Below, piece after piece: positions 25,922-34,145 of a stretch of DNA of 55,599 bases (positions are counted from its first letter, which is position 1; each line of letters starts with the position of its first letter). The stretch is from contig CAIYDQ010000196.1 of the NCBI GenBank assembly GCA_903925075.1, forward strand, positions 1 to 55,599, read 5' to 3'. Origin of the DNA: an uncultured Geobacter sp. GTDB taxonomy: Bacteria > Desulfobacterota > Desulfuromonadia > Geobacterales > Geobacteraceae. The notes below the pieces were generated by a model. That model searched no databases, was not told the DNA's origin, and saw only the letters and a program-made list of their open reading frames with translations. The position numbers and the translations under genes are program-made.

Positions 25922-27052
25922 TCAAGCGAGCGTTTTCTTGAAGCGGAGCACGGCGGCGGAGAGGATGGTCACGCCGATGACGAAGAGCGCCAACAATTGC
26001 GGCCAGAGGATGGCCAGACCGACTCCCTTTTGGAAGATGGCGCGGATGATCACCAGGAAAAAACGCATCGGGTTCAGGTAGGTGATCCACTGCACCGCCT
26101 GCGGCATGCTCTCGATCGGAAAGGCGAAGCCGGACAGGAGCATGGCGGGAAAGATCACGAAGAAGGCGCTCATCATCGCCTGCTGCTGGGTCCGGCTCAC
26201 GGTGGAAATGAGCAGACCGATGCCGAGCGAGCTCATCAGGAATAACGCTGTGGCGCCGAACAGCAGCGGGATGGAGCCGCGCAGCGGCACTTCGAACCAA
26301 TAAACGGCAACCACCGAGATCAGCGCCACGTCCAAAAAGCCGATCAGCACGAAGGGGATGGTCTTTCCCAGGATGAATTCGCCCTTGCCGATGGGGGTGA
26401 CGATCACCTGCTCTATGGTGCCGATCTCCTTCTCGCGCACCACCGCCATGCTGGAGAGCAGCATGGTGATGATGAAGACGATGTTGGTTATCACGGCGGG
26501 AACGAAGAAGTTGCGGCTCTCCAGGTTTTCGTTGTACCAGGCGCGGCTGGACAGTTCCACCCCGGGCAAGGCGACCGGCCGCCCTGCGGCGCGCGCGGCG
26601 GCGTCCATGCGCAAGGAGGCGCTGTAACTCGCAACGATTCTCGCCGCATAGTCGAGGGCGATGCCTGCGGTGTTGGAATCGGTGCCGTCCAGGATCAGTT
26701 GCAGCGGCGCCCCGCGCCCGGCGGCCAGCCGCTCGCCGAAGCCGCGATTCATCCTGAGCACCGCCTTCACCTCGCCCCTGTCGATCAGTTCCCGCGCCCT
26801 CGCCTCCGCGACGACCCGCTCATGCAGATCGAAATAGCCGGATTTTATGAAGCGGTCGGCCACTTCCCTGCTCCGGCTGGAGTTGTCCAGGTCGTAGACG
26901 GCGATGGCTACGTGGCGCACGTCGGTATTGACCGCGTAGCCGAAGATCACGGTCTGCACGAGGGGGATGACGAAGACCACGAAGCGCATGCGCGGGTCGC
27001 GCAGCACCTGGATGAATTCCTTGACCAGCATGGCTTTCAGCCGTTCGAACAA
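25922..27052 (-). CDS. ABC-2 type permease (YbhR-like)
   Basis: Encodes 376 residues. One N-terminal helix (about 25-43), an extracytoplasmic domain to about residue 175, then five C-terminal helices. VVREKEIGTIEQVIVTPIGKGEFILGK, between the second and third helices, is the ABC-2 signature region. It pairs with the similar permease 15 bases upstream, as YbhS and YbhR do. The pair probably exports a hydrophobic compound, with the HlyD-type adaptor at 30347-31363. Confidence 0.88.
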   Translation of the reverse strand: MFERLKAMLVKEFIQVLRDPRMRFVVFVIPLVQTVIFGYAVNTDVRHVAIAVYDLDNSSRSREVADRFIKSGYFDLHERVVAEARARELIDRGEVKAVLRMNRGFGERLAAGRGAPLQLILDGTDSNTAGIALDYAARIVASYSASLRMDAAARAAGRPVALPGVELSSRAWYNENLESRNFFVPAVITNIVFIITMLLSSMAVVREKEIGTIEQVIVTPIGKGEFILGKTIPFVLIGFLDVALISVVAVYWFEVPLRGSIPLLFGATALFLMSSLGIGLLISTVSRTQQQAMMSAFFVIFPAMLLSGFAFPIESMPQAVQWITYLNPMRFFLVIIRAIFQKGVGLAILWPQLLALFVIGVTILSAAVLRFKKTLA

Positions 27053-27067
27053 AGCTGCTCCCTTTGG

Positions 27068-28201
27068 CTACTCGATCTTCTTCTTGAATTTGTGATGGGC
27101 CAGGCCGAGCACCAGGACCGCGAAGCCGGCCAGCAGCAAGGCCTCGCCCAAGAGCGGGCCCAGCCCCAGTCCCTTCAGGTAGATGCCGCGCAGCAGCACC
27201 ACGAAGTAGCGCGCGGTGACGATATGGGTGAAGAGCTGGATCGGATAGGGCATGTTGGCGATGGGGAAGACGAACCCCGACAGCAAAAAGGCCGGAAGCA
27301 TGGTGGCCACCAGGGCGATCTGGCTGGCCAGGAATTGGCTTTTGGTGACGATGCTGATCAGCATCCCCAGCCCCAGCGCCCCGACCAGAAAGATCGCCGA
27401 GGCGGCGAAGATCAGCCATATTTCGCCGCGCAGCGGCACCTGGAACACGAACTGGCCGACCAGCACCGAAAGGATCAGGTCGAGCACGCCGATGGCGAAG
27501 TAGGGGATCAGCTTGCCCAGCATCAGTTCGGCGCCGGTCACCGGCGTCGCGATCAACTGCTCCATGGTGCCCGTCTCCCATTCGCGCGCGAAGGTGAGCG
27601 AGGTGAGCAGCGCGGCGATCACCATCATGACGATGGCTATCAGACCGGGGAAGATGTAGTTGCGCGACTCCATGTCGGTGTTGAACCAGACTCGCGGCTG
27701 CAACTCCAGGCCCGGCGCCGGGGGGGGCAGGCCGCTGCGGCGCATGGCGTCGACGGTGACGCGCTCGCTGAAGCCGCGGGTCACCGCCTCGGCGTAGCCG
27801 AGGGCGAAGGAGGCGACGTTGGAGTCCGAGCCGTCCAGGATCGCCTGCACCGAGACGCCGCGGCCGGAGGCGATCCGACGGGCGAAGTCGACCGGGACGA
27901 TCAGGGCGATCACCGCCCGCCTGGCGTCGATGGCCCGCTCTATTTCGGGGTAGCCTTGGGCTTGTCCCACCAGCTGAAAATAGCGCGAGGCGCTGAAGCC
28001 GCCGAGGAAGTCGCGGCTTGCCGGGGTGGCGCTCTGGTCCCAGACGATGAGCGGCACTCGGTCGACATCGAGGGTGAGCGCATAGCCGAACAGAAAGAGC
28101 ATCACCAGGGGAATAGCGATGCCGATGCCGAGGCTCCGCCAGTCGCGCACCACATGGAGAAACTCCTTTCGGGCTATGGCTGAGATTCTTTTCGGCTTCA
28201 T
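27068..28201 (-). CDS. ABC-2 type permease (YbhS-like)
   Basis: Encodes 377 residues with the same plan as the next gene. An N-terminal helix (about 27-46), a soluble domain, and five or six C-terminal helices are present, with LTFAREWETGTMEQLIATPV as the ABC-2 signature. It stops 15 bases before the second permease starts. The two proteins are clearly related and likely form a heterodimer driven by the two ATPases encoded upstream. Confidence 0.88.
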   Translation of the reverse strand: MKPKRISAIARKEFLHVVRDWRSLGIGIAIPLVMLFLFGYALTLDVDRVPLIVWDQSATPASRDFLGGFSASRYFQLVGQAQGYPEIERAIDARRAVIALIVPVDFARRIASGRGVSVQAILDGSDSNVASFALGYAEAVTRGFSERVTVDAMRRSGLPPPAPGLELQPRVWFNTDMESRNYIFPGLIAIVMMVIAALLTSLTFAREWETGTMEQLIATPVTGAELMLGKLIPYFAIGVLDLILSVLVGQFVFQVPLRGEIWLIFAASAIFLVGALGLGMLISIVTKSQFLASQIALVATMLPAFLLSGFVFPIANMPYPIQLFTHIVTARYFVVLLRGIYLKGLGLGPLLGEALLLAGFAVLVLGLAHHKFKKKIE

Positions 28202-28240
28202 CTAGGGGCGGTCTCCGGGGGCGGCTGGGACTGTGGGAGG

Positions 28241-28285
28241 ACTGGAAGTCATGGGAAGCATGGGAGTCATGGGAATTATGGGAAG
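28241..28285. repeat. 9-bp tandem repeat (CATGGGAAT type)
   Basis: About five 9-base units, among them CATGGGAAG, CATGGGAGT, CATGGGAAT and TATGGGAAG, in the spacer before the first permease gene. Confidence 0.75.
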
Positions 28286-28287
28286 GC

Positions 28288-29229
28288 TCATGGTTTTGCT
28301 TTTTCTGGGTTGGTGGCGCGGGCTTCCATGAAGGAGACGAAAAGGTCCTCCAGGGAGGGGGCGATTCGCTCCATGCTGAACTGCTCGCCTGGCAGGGCCT
28401 GTTCGATGGTCGCCATGGCCTGCTCGGCGCTTGCCACTACCAGGTGCAACCCGGCTCCAAAGAGGGCCGCATGACGCACTCCGACCACGGCTTCAACCCG
28501 GCTCAACATCTCGAAGGGACGCTCGCACCTCAACTCCACGATCTCGCCGGGGAACTCCTGCTTCAATTGGGATGGGGTCCCCAACGCGATCAGCTCGCCG
28601 CCAAAGATGAAGCCGAGACGATCGCAACACTCGGCCTCTTCCATATAGTGGGTGGTCACGAAGACGGTGACGCCCTCTCCGGAGAGCCGATAGATCAACT
28701 CCCAAAAGCTGCGGCGGCTGATGGGATCGACTCCGGAGGTGGGCTCGTAGAGAAAGACGATGGGGGGCTCATGCAAGATGGCGCATCCCAACGCCAGCCG
28801 CTGTTTCCAACCGCCGGAAAGGGTGGAGCTTCGCGCACGACGCTGCTCGCCTAGCCCCGCCATCTCTATCACCCACTCTTTGCGCTCCCGCTTCTTCTCC
28901 TGCGGGATCCGATAGATGCCGCTGTAAAAATCGATGTTCTCTTCGACGCTCAGGTCCTCGTAAAGCGAAAACTTCTGGCTCATGTAGCCGATCTGCGTCT
29001 TTATCTGCTCGGACTGGGTCCGGATGTCGTAGCCGGCTACCGTGCCGCTGCCGGAACTGGGCGCCAATATGCCGCACATCATGCGGATGGTGGTCGACTT
29101 GCCGGCGCCGTTGGGACCAAGAAACCCGAAAATCTCGCCGCGCGCCACCTCCAGGGTCACCCGATCCACCGCGGTGAACTCGCCAAAACGCTTGGTCAGC
29201 TCGTTTAAGGAAACTGCTGTCGCTGTCAT
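28288..29229 (-). CDS. ABC exporter ATP-binding protein
   Basis: Encodes 313 residues. Walker A GPNGAGKST is near residue 38, the signature LSGGWKQRLALG, and the Walker B region PIVFLYEPTSGVDP. Tyr stands where Asp is usual, just before the catalytic Glu. The C-terminal 80 residues are the DrrA/YbhF-type tail ending in APSLEDLFVSFMEA. It pairs with the second ATPase encoded next to it. In E. coli YbhF the two halves are fused; here they are separate genes. Confidence 0.9.
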   Translation of the reverse strand: MTATAVSLNELTKRFGEFTAVDRVTLEVARGEIFGFLGPNGAGKSTTIRMMCGILAPSSGSGTVAGYDIRTQSEQIKTQIGYMSQKFSLYEDLSVEENIDFYSGIYRIPQEKKRERKEWVIEMAGLGEQRRARSSTLSGGWKQRLALGCAILHEPPIVFLYEPTSGVDPISRRSFWELIYRLSGEGVTVFVTTHYMEEAECCDRLGFIFGGELIALGTPSQLKQEFPGEIVELRCERPFEMLSRVEAVVGVRHAALFGAGLHLVVASAEQAMATIEQALPGEQFSMERIAPSLEDLFVSFMEARATNPEKAKP

Positions 29230-29262
29230 CGGCGCTGGCTACCTCGTTTAAGGGGCTTCGGT

Positions 29263-29334
29263 GATGGACTTAATGGACTTAATGGACTTAATGGACTTAA
29301 TGGACTTGATGGACTTGATGGACTTGATGGACCA
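29263..29334. repeat. 9-bp tandem repeat (AATGGACTT type), eight units
   Basis: GATGGACTT, four AATGGACTT, two GATGGACTT and GATGGACCA in perfect 9-base register, in the spacer between the two ATPase genes. Confidence 0.9.
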
Positions 29335-29365
29335 CGGGGACGAAAGGGACCCGGGACCTACCGTC

Positions 29366-30289
29366 CTAGCCTCGCAACAGCGATACGAACAGGTCCTCAA
29401 GGGTGGGCTCTACTTGACGCACGAGGGTCAGTTGCACGCCACCGGCACCCAGGGCCGACGCGGCTTTTCGCCCCGCCTCGTCCGGCTGCGGCGCGTAGAG
29501 ATGTAGCCGCTCCCCAAACAAGGCCACGGAACCGGTCGGAAATTCCCCGGCCAATAGCCGCACCGCCCGACGCGGATCGCTGACGGTCAACTCCAAAACT
29601 CCGCCTTTCATCAGGCTCTTCAGCCCCTTGGGGGTATCGCAGGCCAATAGCTTCCCCCGATGCATCAACCCTACTCTGCCGCAACGCTCCGCTTCGTCCA
29701 GATAGGCGGTGGCCACGACGATGGTCACCCCTTCGGCCAATAACCCGTACAATATCCGCCAAAAATCGCGCCGCGACACGGGATCGACGCCGTTGGTTGG
29801 CTCGTCCAAAAACAGCACCTGCGGCTTGTGCACCAGCGCGCAGGCAAGGCCAAGTTTCTGCTTCATGCCGCCGGAAAGCTTGCCGGCGGCCCGGTCGCGG
29901 AAAGGGCCCAGCTTGCCGAAATCGAGCAGCTCTTCGATTCTGGCAGCCCGCCCCCGACGCGGGATCATCTGAATGTCGGCATAAAAGAGGAGGTTCTCCA
30001 ACACGGTCAGGTCGGGATACAATCCAAAACGCTGGCTCATGTAGCCGATCCGCCCGCGCACCGCGTCGGCTTCGCGCGCCATGTCGCTCCCCAAGACGAA
30101 GGCTTCGCCGCCTGTCGGATCCATGATGCCGGTGAGCATCCGCAAGGTGGTGCTTTTCCCGGCGCCGTCGGAACCGACCAGCCCGAAAAGCTCGCCCCGA
30201 GGCACGCTCAGGGTGAGTCCTTCCACCGCCGTCAGCGAACCGAAGCTCTTTCGCAACCGCTCGGTCCTGATCACCTCCTGCTCCGCCAT
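29366..30289 (-). CDS. ABC exporter ATP-binding protein
   Basis: Encodes 307 residues from ATG 30289, preceded by GGGGGAG; a TTG four codons upstream is less likely because it overlaps that site. Walker A is GSDGAGKST, the signature LSGGMKQKLGLA and Walker B VLFLDEPTNGVDP. The C-terminal tail ends in EPTLEDLFVSLLRG, matching its partner. Asp in the Walker A loop where Asn or Ser is more usual is a small oddity. It is the second gene of the exporter operon, after the adaptor. Confidence 0.9.
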   Translation of the reverse strand: MAEQEVIRTERLRKSFGSLTAVEGLTLSVPRGELFGLVGSDGAGKSTTLRMLTGIMDPTGGEAFVLGSDMAREADAVRGRIGYMSQRFGLYPDLTVLENLLFYADIQMIPRRGRAARIEELLDFGKLGPFRDRAAGKLSGGMKQKLGLACALVHKPQVLFLDEPTNGVDPVSRRDFWRILYGLLAEGVTIVVATAYLDEAERCGRVGLMHRGKLLACDTPKGLKSLMKGGVLELTVSDPRRAVRLLAGEFPTGSVALFGERLHLYAPQPDEAGRKAASALGAGGVQLTLVRQVEPTLEDLFVSLLRG

Positions 30290-30301
30290 GCTCTCCCCCA
30301 A

Positions 30302-30337
30302 CTGGGAATTCTGGGAATTCTGGGAATTCTGGGAATT
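30302..30337. repeat. 9-bp tandem repeat (CTGGGAATT type), four units
   Basis: Four exact CTGGGAATT units directly upstream of the ribosome binding site of the ATPase gene and downstream of the adaptor gene stop. Confidence 0.9.
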
Positions 30338-30346
30338 TCTCAGCGG

Positions 30347-31363
30347 CTAACGCCTTTGACTGACACTCACGGCGTCGATCTCGGCATCGGCCGGCATCCC
30401 CGGCTTCAACTCCATCCCCGCATTGGCGAGCGAGATCTTGATCCGGTACACGAGCTTCACCCGCTCTTTCTCGGTCTGCACGCTCTTGGGGGTGAACTCC
30501 GCCTCGCTGGAGACGAAGGTCACCGTCCCGGGGAAGGCTTTGCCTGGATGGCTGTCGGTGGTCACCCGCGCGCTTTGCCCAAGTTTCACCCGCCCAAGCT
30601 CGGTCTCCGGGATGTACCCCTTGAGCCAGCAATGTTCCGCATCCCCCAGGGTGACCACCGGGGTCCCCGCCGCTACCTGCTCGCCGGGCTCCACCGCTTT
30701 GGACAGCACCACTCCGGAGATCGGCGCCGTCAGCGTCGCATATCCCAGACGCTCCCGGGCGGTGGCCAGGCGCGCCTGCGCTCCTTGCAGACGCGCCCGG
30801 GCTTCGTCGATCCGCTCCCGCCTGGCGCCCTTGCGCAGCAGTTGCAGCGCCTGCCGCCGCTCGGCTACCGCGGCTCGGGCCTGGTCGTTGGCGGCCCGGG
30901 CCGCGTCCAACTCGCGCTTGGGAATCACTTCCTTCGCGTAGAGCGCCGACTCCCGGTGGTAATCGGCGGCCGCCCGGACTCCCTCCGCCTCCGCTCTGGC
31001 CAACAGCGCCTCGCCTTGCCCGATCTCCTCGCGCCGGGAACCGGCCTTGAGTTCGGCAAGGGTGGCGGCCGCCGCGTCGGCATCGGCCTGCGCCAGCCTC
31101 ACGGCATCCTGCAGCTCGGCATCCTCAAGCCTGGCCACGATCTCGCCGCGCTTGACCTGCGCGCCCTCGTCCACCAGCCGGGACAGCACCCGCCCCGCCA
31201 CCTTGAAACTTGCCTGCACCTCGGTCACTTCCACATTCCCCGAAATCCGCACCCTGCCGGCCGTGTCCTGCTGCGGGGTCCGGCGCAGATAAACGCCCAC
31301 GGCCACTGCTATCGCCAGCAGCACCAGGACGACGATTCCCCTTTTCATATGCTCTTTTTTCAC
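30347..31363 (-). CDS. HlyD-family membrane fusion protein (YbhG-like)
   Basis: Encodes 338 residues. The GTG at 31363 with GGAGG upstream is taken as start; an ATG five codons later is an alternative. An anchor helix (about 10-27) is followed by a split lipoyl domain (VDEGAQVKRGEIVARLED and LTAPISGVVLSKAVEPGEQV) around a long coiled-coil hairpin, then a beta barrel. It should link the exporter to an outer-membrane channel. It is the first gene of the operon and is divergent from the ANTAR regulator. Confidence 0.9.
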   Translation of the reverse strand: MKKEHMKRGIVVLVLLAIAVAVGVYLRRTPQQDTAGRVRISGNVEVTEVQASFKVAGRVLSRLVDEGAQVKRGEIVARLEDAELQDAVRLAQADADAAAATLAELKAGSRREEIGQGEALLARAEAEGVRAAADYHRESALYAKEVIPKRELDAARAANDQARAAVAERRQALQLLRKGARRERIDEARARLQGAQARLATARERLGYATLTAPISGVVLSKAVEPGEQVAAGTPVVTLGDAEHCWLKGYIPETELGRVKLGQSARVTTDSHPGKAFPGTVTFVSSEAEFTPKSVQTEKERVKLVYRIKISLANAGMELKPGMPADAEIDAVSVSQRR

Positions 31364-31486
31364 AGGCGCCTCCGCGGTCCCTAAGACTTATAGCATCACT
31401 TCATTTTTTTTGGAACGCTCTATGCTACTGAAAGGGTGGCTCTGCCGCAACGCGGCCGTCCGAATCGTCGCAAGGAGGTGAACGAC

Positions 31487-32062
31487 ATGGGAAAAGCGAT
31501 CTTGTACGTGCATGATGAGAAGCTGCTGGGTAGCCTAAAAAAGAGGCTGAATGGCCAAGGCTTTGCTCAAATAATAGCCCCCAGCACCCCCGGCGAGCTC
31601 TACGCCGATGCGCTGGACGGCCACCCGGAGATCGCCGTAGTCGACTTTTACACCTCCGAGAAGGAGCTGAGCCCCATGGTGAAGAAAATCTGGGACAAAC
31701 TCGGCATCCCCATCATCATGCTCGCCGAGAGCTGCGACATCGAGGCGGTGCAAAAATGGGGCGAGTCGGTGGTTGCCACCATCCTGGCCAAACCGGTCAG
31801 GGAAAACGAGCTGTCGGCGGCCCTGGTGCTTTCGCTGGCGGCGGCGCGCAGGGTGGACAAACTCAAGGAAGAGGTGGCGACGCTCAAGGAGAGCATCGAG
31901 AGCCGAAAGGTGATCGAGAAGGCCAAGGGGCGCCTCATGGAGCGCGACAAACTGACCGAGTCGGAGGCCTTCCGCAGCATGCAGCGGCTCGCCATGGACC
32001 GCAGGATCTCCATGCGCCAGCTTGCCGAGGCGATTTTGCTTACCGACCGCATCGGGGGATGA
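31487..32062 (+). CDS. Response regulator with ANTAR RNA-binding domain
   Basis: Encodes 191 residues. ATG 31487 follows AAGGAGGTG. The receiver domain (1-115) keeps Asp10, the phosphoacceptor Asp53 (AVVDF) and Lys102 (AKP). A helical linker leads to an ANTAR domain (about 133-188: VIEKAKGRLMERDKLTESEA). ANTAR proteins bind paired hexaloop hairpins in leader RNA and prevent termination. No sensor kinase is adjacent. The downstream leader at 32158-32271 contains a terminator hairpin before htpX and is a possible target. Confidence 0.9.
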   Translation: MGKAILYVHDEKLLGSLKKRLNGQGFAQIIAPSTPGELYADALDGHPEIAVVDFYTSEKELSPMVKKIWDKLGIPIIMLAESCDIEAVQKWGESVVATILAKPVRENELSAALVLSLAAARRVDKLKEEVATLKESIESRKVIEKAKGRLMERDKLTESEAFRSMQRLAMDRRISMRQLAEAILLTDRIGG

Positions 32063-32128
32063 CTGCCGGCTCTTGCCTCGGTCGCAGCCGGACACGGGCG
32101 AAAAGCGCGGCAATCCTTCAGTAAACGA

Positions 32129-32157
32129 TTGACATCGAAGCACACAGTACTTATATT
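32129..32157 (+). promoter_or_regulatory. Sigma-70 promoter for htpX
   Basis: TTGACA at 32129-32134, 17 bases, then TATATT at 32152-32157: a near-consensus promoter about 115 bases upstream of the htpX start. Confidence 0.65.
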
Positions 32158-32177
32158 TCATCCATGTCAGAGTAAGC

Positions 32178-32226
32178 AAGACCTTTATCCAGTGCCAACA
32201 CGCGTCGGGGTAAAGGTCTTTTTATT
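32178..32226 (+). terminator. Intrinsic terminator or attenuator in the htpX leader
   Basis: AAGACCTTTATCC pairs with GGGGTAAAGGTCTT around a 16-base loop and is followed by a T-rich run. It lies between the htpX promoter and gene, so it would end most htpX transcripts early unless something prevents it. It could also simply end a small RNA, or the ANTAR gene transcript. Confidence 0.65.
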
Positions 32227-32271
32227 TGCCCCGCGCCTACTTCCACTTTGTCGCATCCGGGAGGTAACGAA

Positions 32272-33114
32272 ATGAACCAATTTAAGACAGCTGTTCTGCT
32301 CACTTCGCTCACCTTGATCATGGTGGCGATGGGAAGCGCCATCGGCGGGCGGGGAGGGATGTTCTTCGCCTTCTTCATGGCCTGCGCCATGAACCTTTTC
32401 TCCTACTGGTTTTCGGACAAGATCGTGCTCCGCATGTACGGCGCTCAGGAAATCACCGAGATGGAGAATCCGGCGTTCTTCGGCATCGTCAGACGACTCG
32501 CCATGCAAGCCGGCATTCCCATGCCCAAGGTCTACGTCATCCCTTCGGAGAGCCCGAACGCCTTCGCCACCGGCAGAAACCCACAGCACGCGGCGGTGGC
32601 GGCGACCGAGGGGATCATGCGCATCCTGACTCCGGAGGAACTCGAAGGGGTGATGGCGCACGAGTTGAGCCACGTCGTCAATCGGGACATCCTGATCTCC
32701 ACCATTGCGGCGACCATCGCCGGCGCCATCTCCATGCTGGGCAACATGATGCAGTGGGCGGCGATCTTCGGCAACAGGAGCGACGACGAGGAAGGTGGCG
32801 GCATGATGGGAGGACTGGCCATGGCGATCATCGCCCCCATCGCCGCCATGCTGATCCAACTGGCGGTTTCCAGGTCGCGGGAATTCATGGCGGACGAAGG
32901 AGGGGCCAAGCTTTGCGGACACCCGCTCTCTTTGGCCAACGCCCTGAGAAAACTCGACGCCGGCTCGCGCATGCTGCCGATGCAGGACGCCAGGCCGGCG
33001 ACGGCCCACATGTTCATCGTCAACCCGCTCACCGCGGGGGGGCTGATGCAGTTGTTCTCCACCCATCCCCCGATGGAGGAAAGGATCGCCCGCCTGGAGG
33101 CGATGTCGCGCTAA
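32272..33114 (+). CDS. htpX: HtpX-family membrane zinc metalloprotease
   Basis: Encodes 280 residues. ATG 32272 is preceded by GGAGG. Two N-terminal helices (about 7-23 and 28-45) precede the M48 protease domain with HELSH at 130-134 (HExxH zinc motif) and the third ligand Glu204 (SREFMADE). Another hydrophobic pair lies at about 145-200. HtpX degrades misfolded inner-membrane proteins under envelope stress. The leader has a strong promoter and a terminator-like hairpin, so expression may be set by attenuation. Confidence 0.94.
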   Translation: MNQFKTAVLLTSLTLIMVAMGSAIGGRGGMFFAFFMACAMNLFSYWFSDKIVLRMYGAQEITEMENPAFFGIVRRLAMQAGIPMPKVYVIPSESPNAFATGRNPQHAAVAATEGIMRILTPEELEGVMAHELSHVVNRDILISTIAATIAGAISMLGNMMQWAAIFGNRSDDEEGGGMMGGLAMAIIAPIAAMLIQLAVSRSREFMADEGGAKLCGHPLSLANALRKLDAGSRMLPMQDARPATAHMFIVNPLTAGGLMQLFSTHPPMEERIARLEAMSR

Positions 33115-33173
33115 ACCGGCCGCTTCGCGCCGGGAAATCAACGATCGGTCGGCCCGGCAGCCAAGGAGTTTTT

Positions 33174-34133
33174 TTGTCAAACGACAGCATTATGTGGCTG
33201 GCTTTCGCAGCCGTCATCGCAGGGATGTTCTTCCTCGACCTTTTCGTCTTCAACAAAAAGAGCCACGAGATCCATTTTCGGGAGGCCCTCACCTGGACGC
33301 TGGTCTGGGTCGGCCTCGCCGTCGCCTTCAACGCGGGGGTCTGGTGCTACCTAGGCAAGGCCAAGGCGCTGGAATTCCTCACCGGATACGTGATCGAAGA
33401 GTCTCTCTCGGTCGACAACCTCTTCGTTTTCATCATGATCTTCTCTTATTTCGGCATCGCCGCCAAGCAGCAGCCCAGGATTTTGAAGTGGGGGATCATC
33501 GGCGCGTTGATCTTGCGGGGCATCTTCATCGTGGTGGGCATCGGGCTGATCGAGCGTTTCCACTGGATGGTCTACCTGTTCGGCGCCATCCTGATCTACA
33601 CCGGGATCAGCATGGCTTTCGGAGGGGACGAAAAGATCGAGCCGGAAAAGAACCTGCTGGTGCGTCTGCTGCGGAAGTTTCTGCCGATCACCAAGAAGGT
33701 CCGGGGCGACAGCTTTTTCATCAAGAGGTGCGGCATTTTGGCGGCCACTCCGCTCTTCTTGACGCTGGTCGTGGTCGAGTCGAGCGACGTGATCTTCGCG
33801 GTGGACTCCATCCCCGCGGTGCTGGCGGTGACCCGCGACCCGTTCATCGTCTACAGCTCGAACATCTTCGCCATCATGGGGCTACGCTCCCTGTACTACC
33901 TGCTGGCCCACGTCATGGGCATGTTCGCCTATCTGAAGCTGGGGGTCTCCTGCATCCTGGTTTTCGTCGGGGGGAAGATGCTGCTGGCCGATCTGGTGGA
34001 GGTGCCGCTGTATTTCTCGCTGGGCATGATCGTGGGGGTGCTGGGCATCTCGGTGCTGGCTTCGGTTGTCATTCAGGGGAAAGGCAATGGGAAGGATGGG
34101 AGTGATGGGAAAACCGGGGGAGGGGCTGGCTGA
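33174..34133 (+). CDS. TerC-family integral membrane protein
   Basis: Encodes 319 residues from the TTG at 33174, chosen because AAGGAG lies just upstream and the family N-terminus follows (SIMWLAFAAVIAGMFFLDL). There are about eight transmembrane helices. The acidic membrane motifs EESLSVDNLFVF and ESSDVIFAVDSIPA are those of TerC/Alx manganese exporters. TerC proteins have been linked to Mn export and metalation of secreted proteins. The last 20 residues (Gly/Asp/Lys-rich) are encoded by a 9-bp repeat and look like an added tail. Confidence 0.9.
   Translation: MSNDSIMWLAFAAVIAGMFFLDLFVFNKKSHEIHFREALTWTLVWVGLAVAFNAGVWCYLGKAKALEFLTGYVIEESLSVDNLFVFIMIFSYFGIAAKQQPRILKWGIIGALILRGIFIVVGIGLIERFHWMVYLFGAILIYTGISMAFGGDEKIEPEKNLLVRLLRKFLPITKKVRGDSFFIKRCGILAATPLFLTLVVVESSDVIFAVDSIPAVLAVTRDPFIVYSSNIFAIMGLRSLYYLLAHVMGMFAYLKLGVSCILVFVGGKMLLADLVEVPLYFSLGMIVGVLGISVLASVVIQGKGNGKDGSDGKTGGGAG
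34086..34112. repeat. 9-bp tandem repeat inside the TerC gene end
   Basis: AATGGGAAG, GATGGGAGT, GATGGGAAA in register; translated as NGK DGS DGK at the C-terminus of the TerC protein. Confidence 0.65.
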
Positions 34134-34145
34134 ACTGGCTGCTCT

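Noticed and set aside
29263..29334. CRISPR-like array
   Set aside because: The repeats are 9 bases long, contiguous and without spacers, and no cas genes are in the window.
32158..32271. Classic ANTAR double-hexaloop target in the htpX leader
   Set aside because: I could not find two stem-loops with six-base loops having A1 and G4. The attenuator idea is kept only as a hypothesis.
32754..33173. A TerC protein extended by 140 residues at the N-terminus
   Set aside because: The extra part overlaps htpX in another frame; a ribosome binding site and the family N-terminus support the TTG start at 33174.
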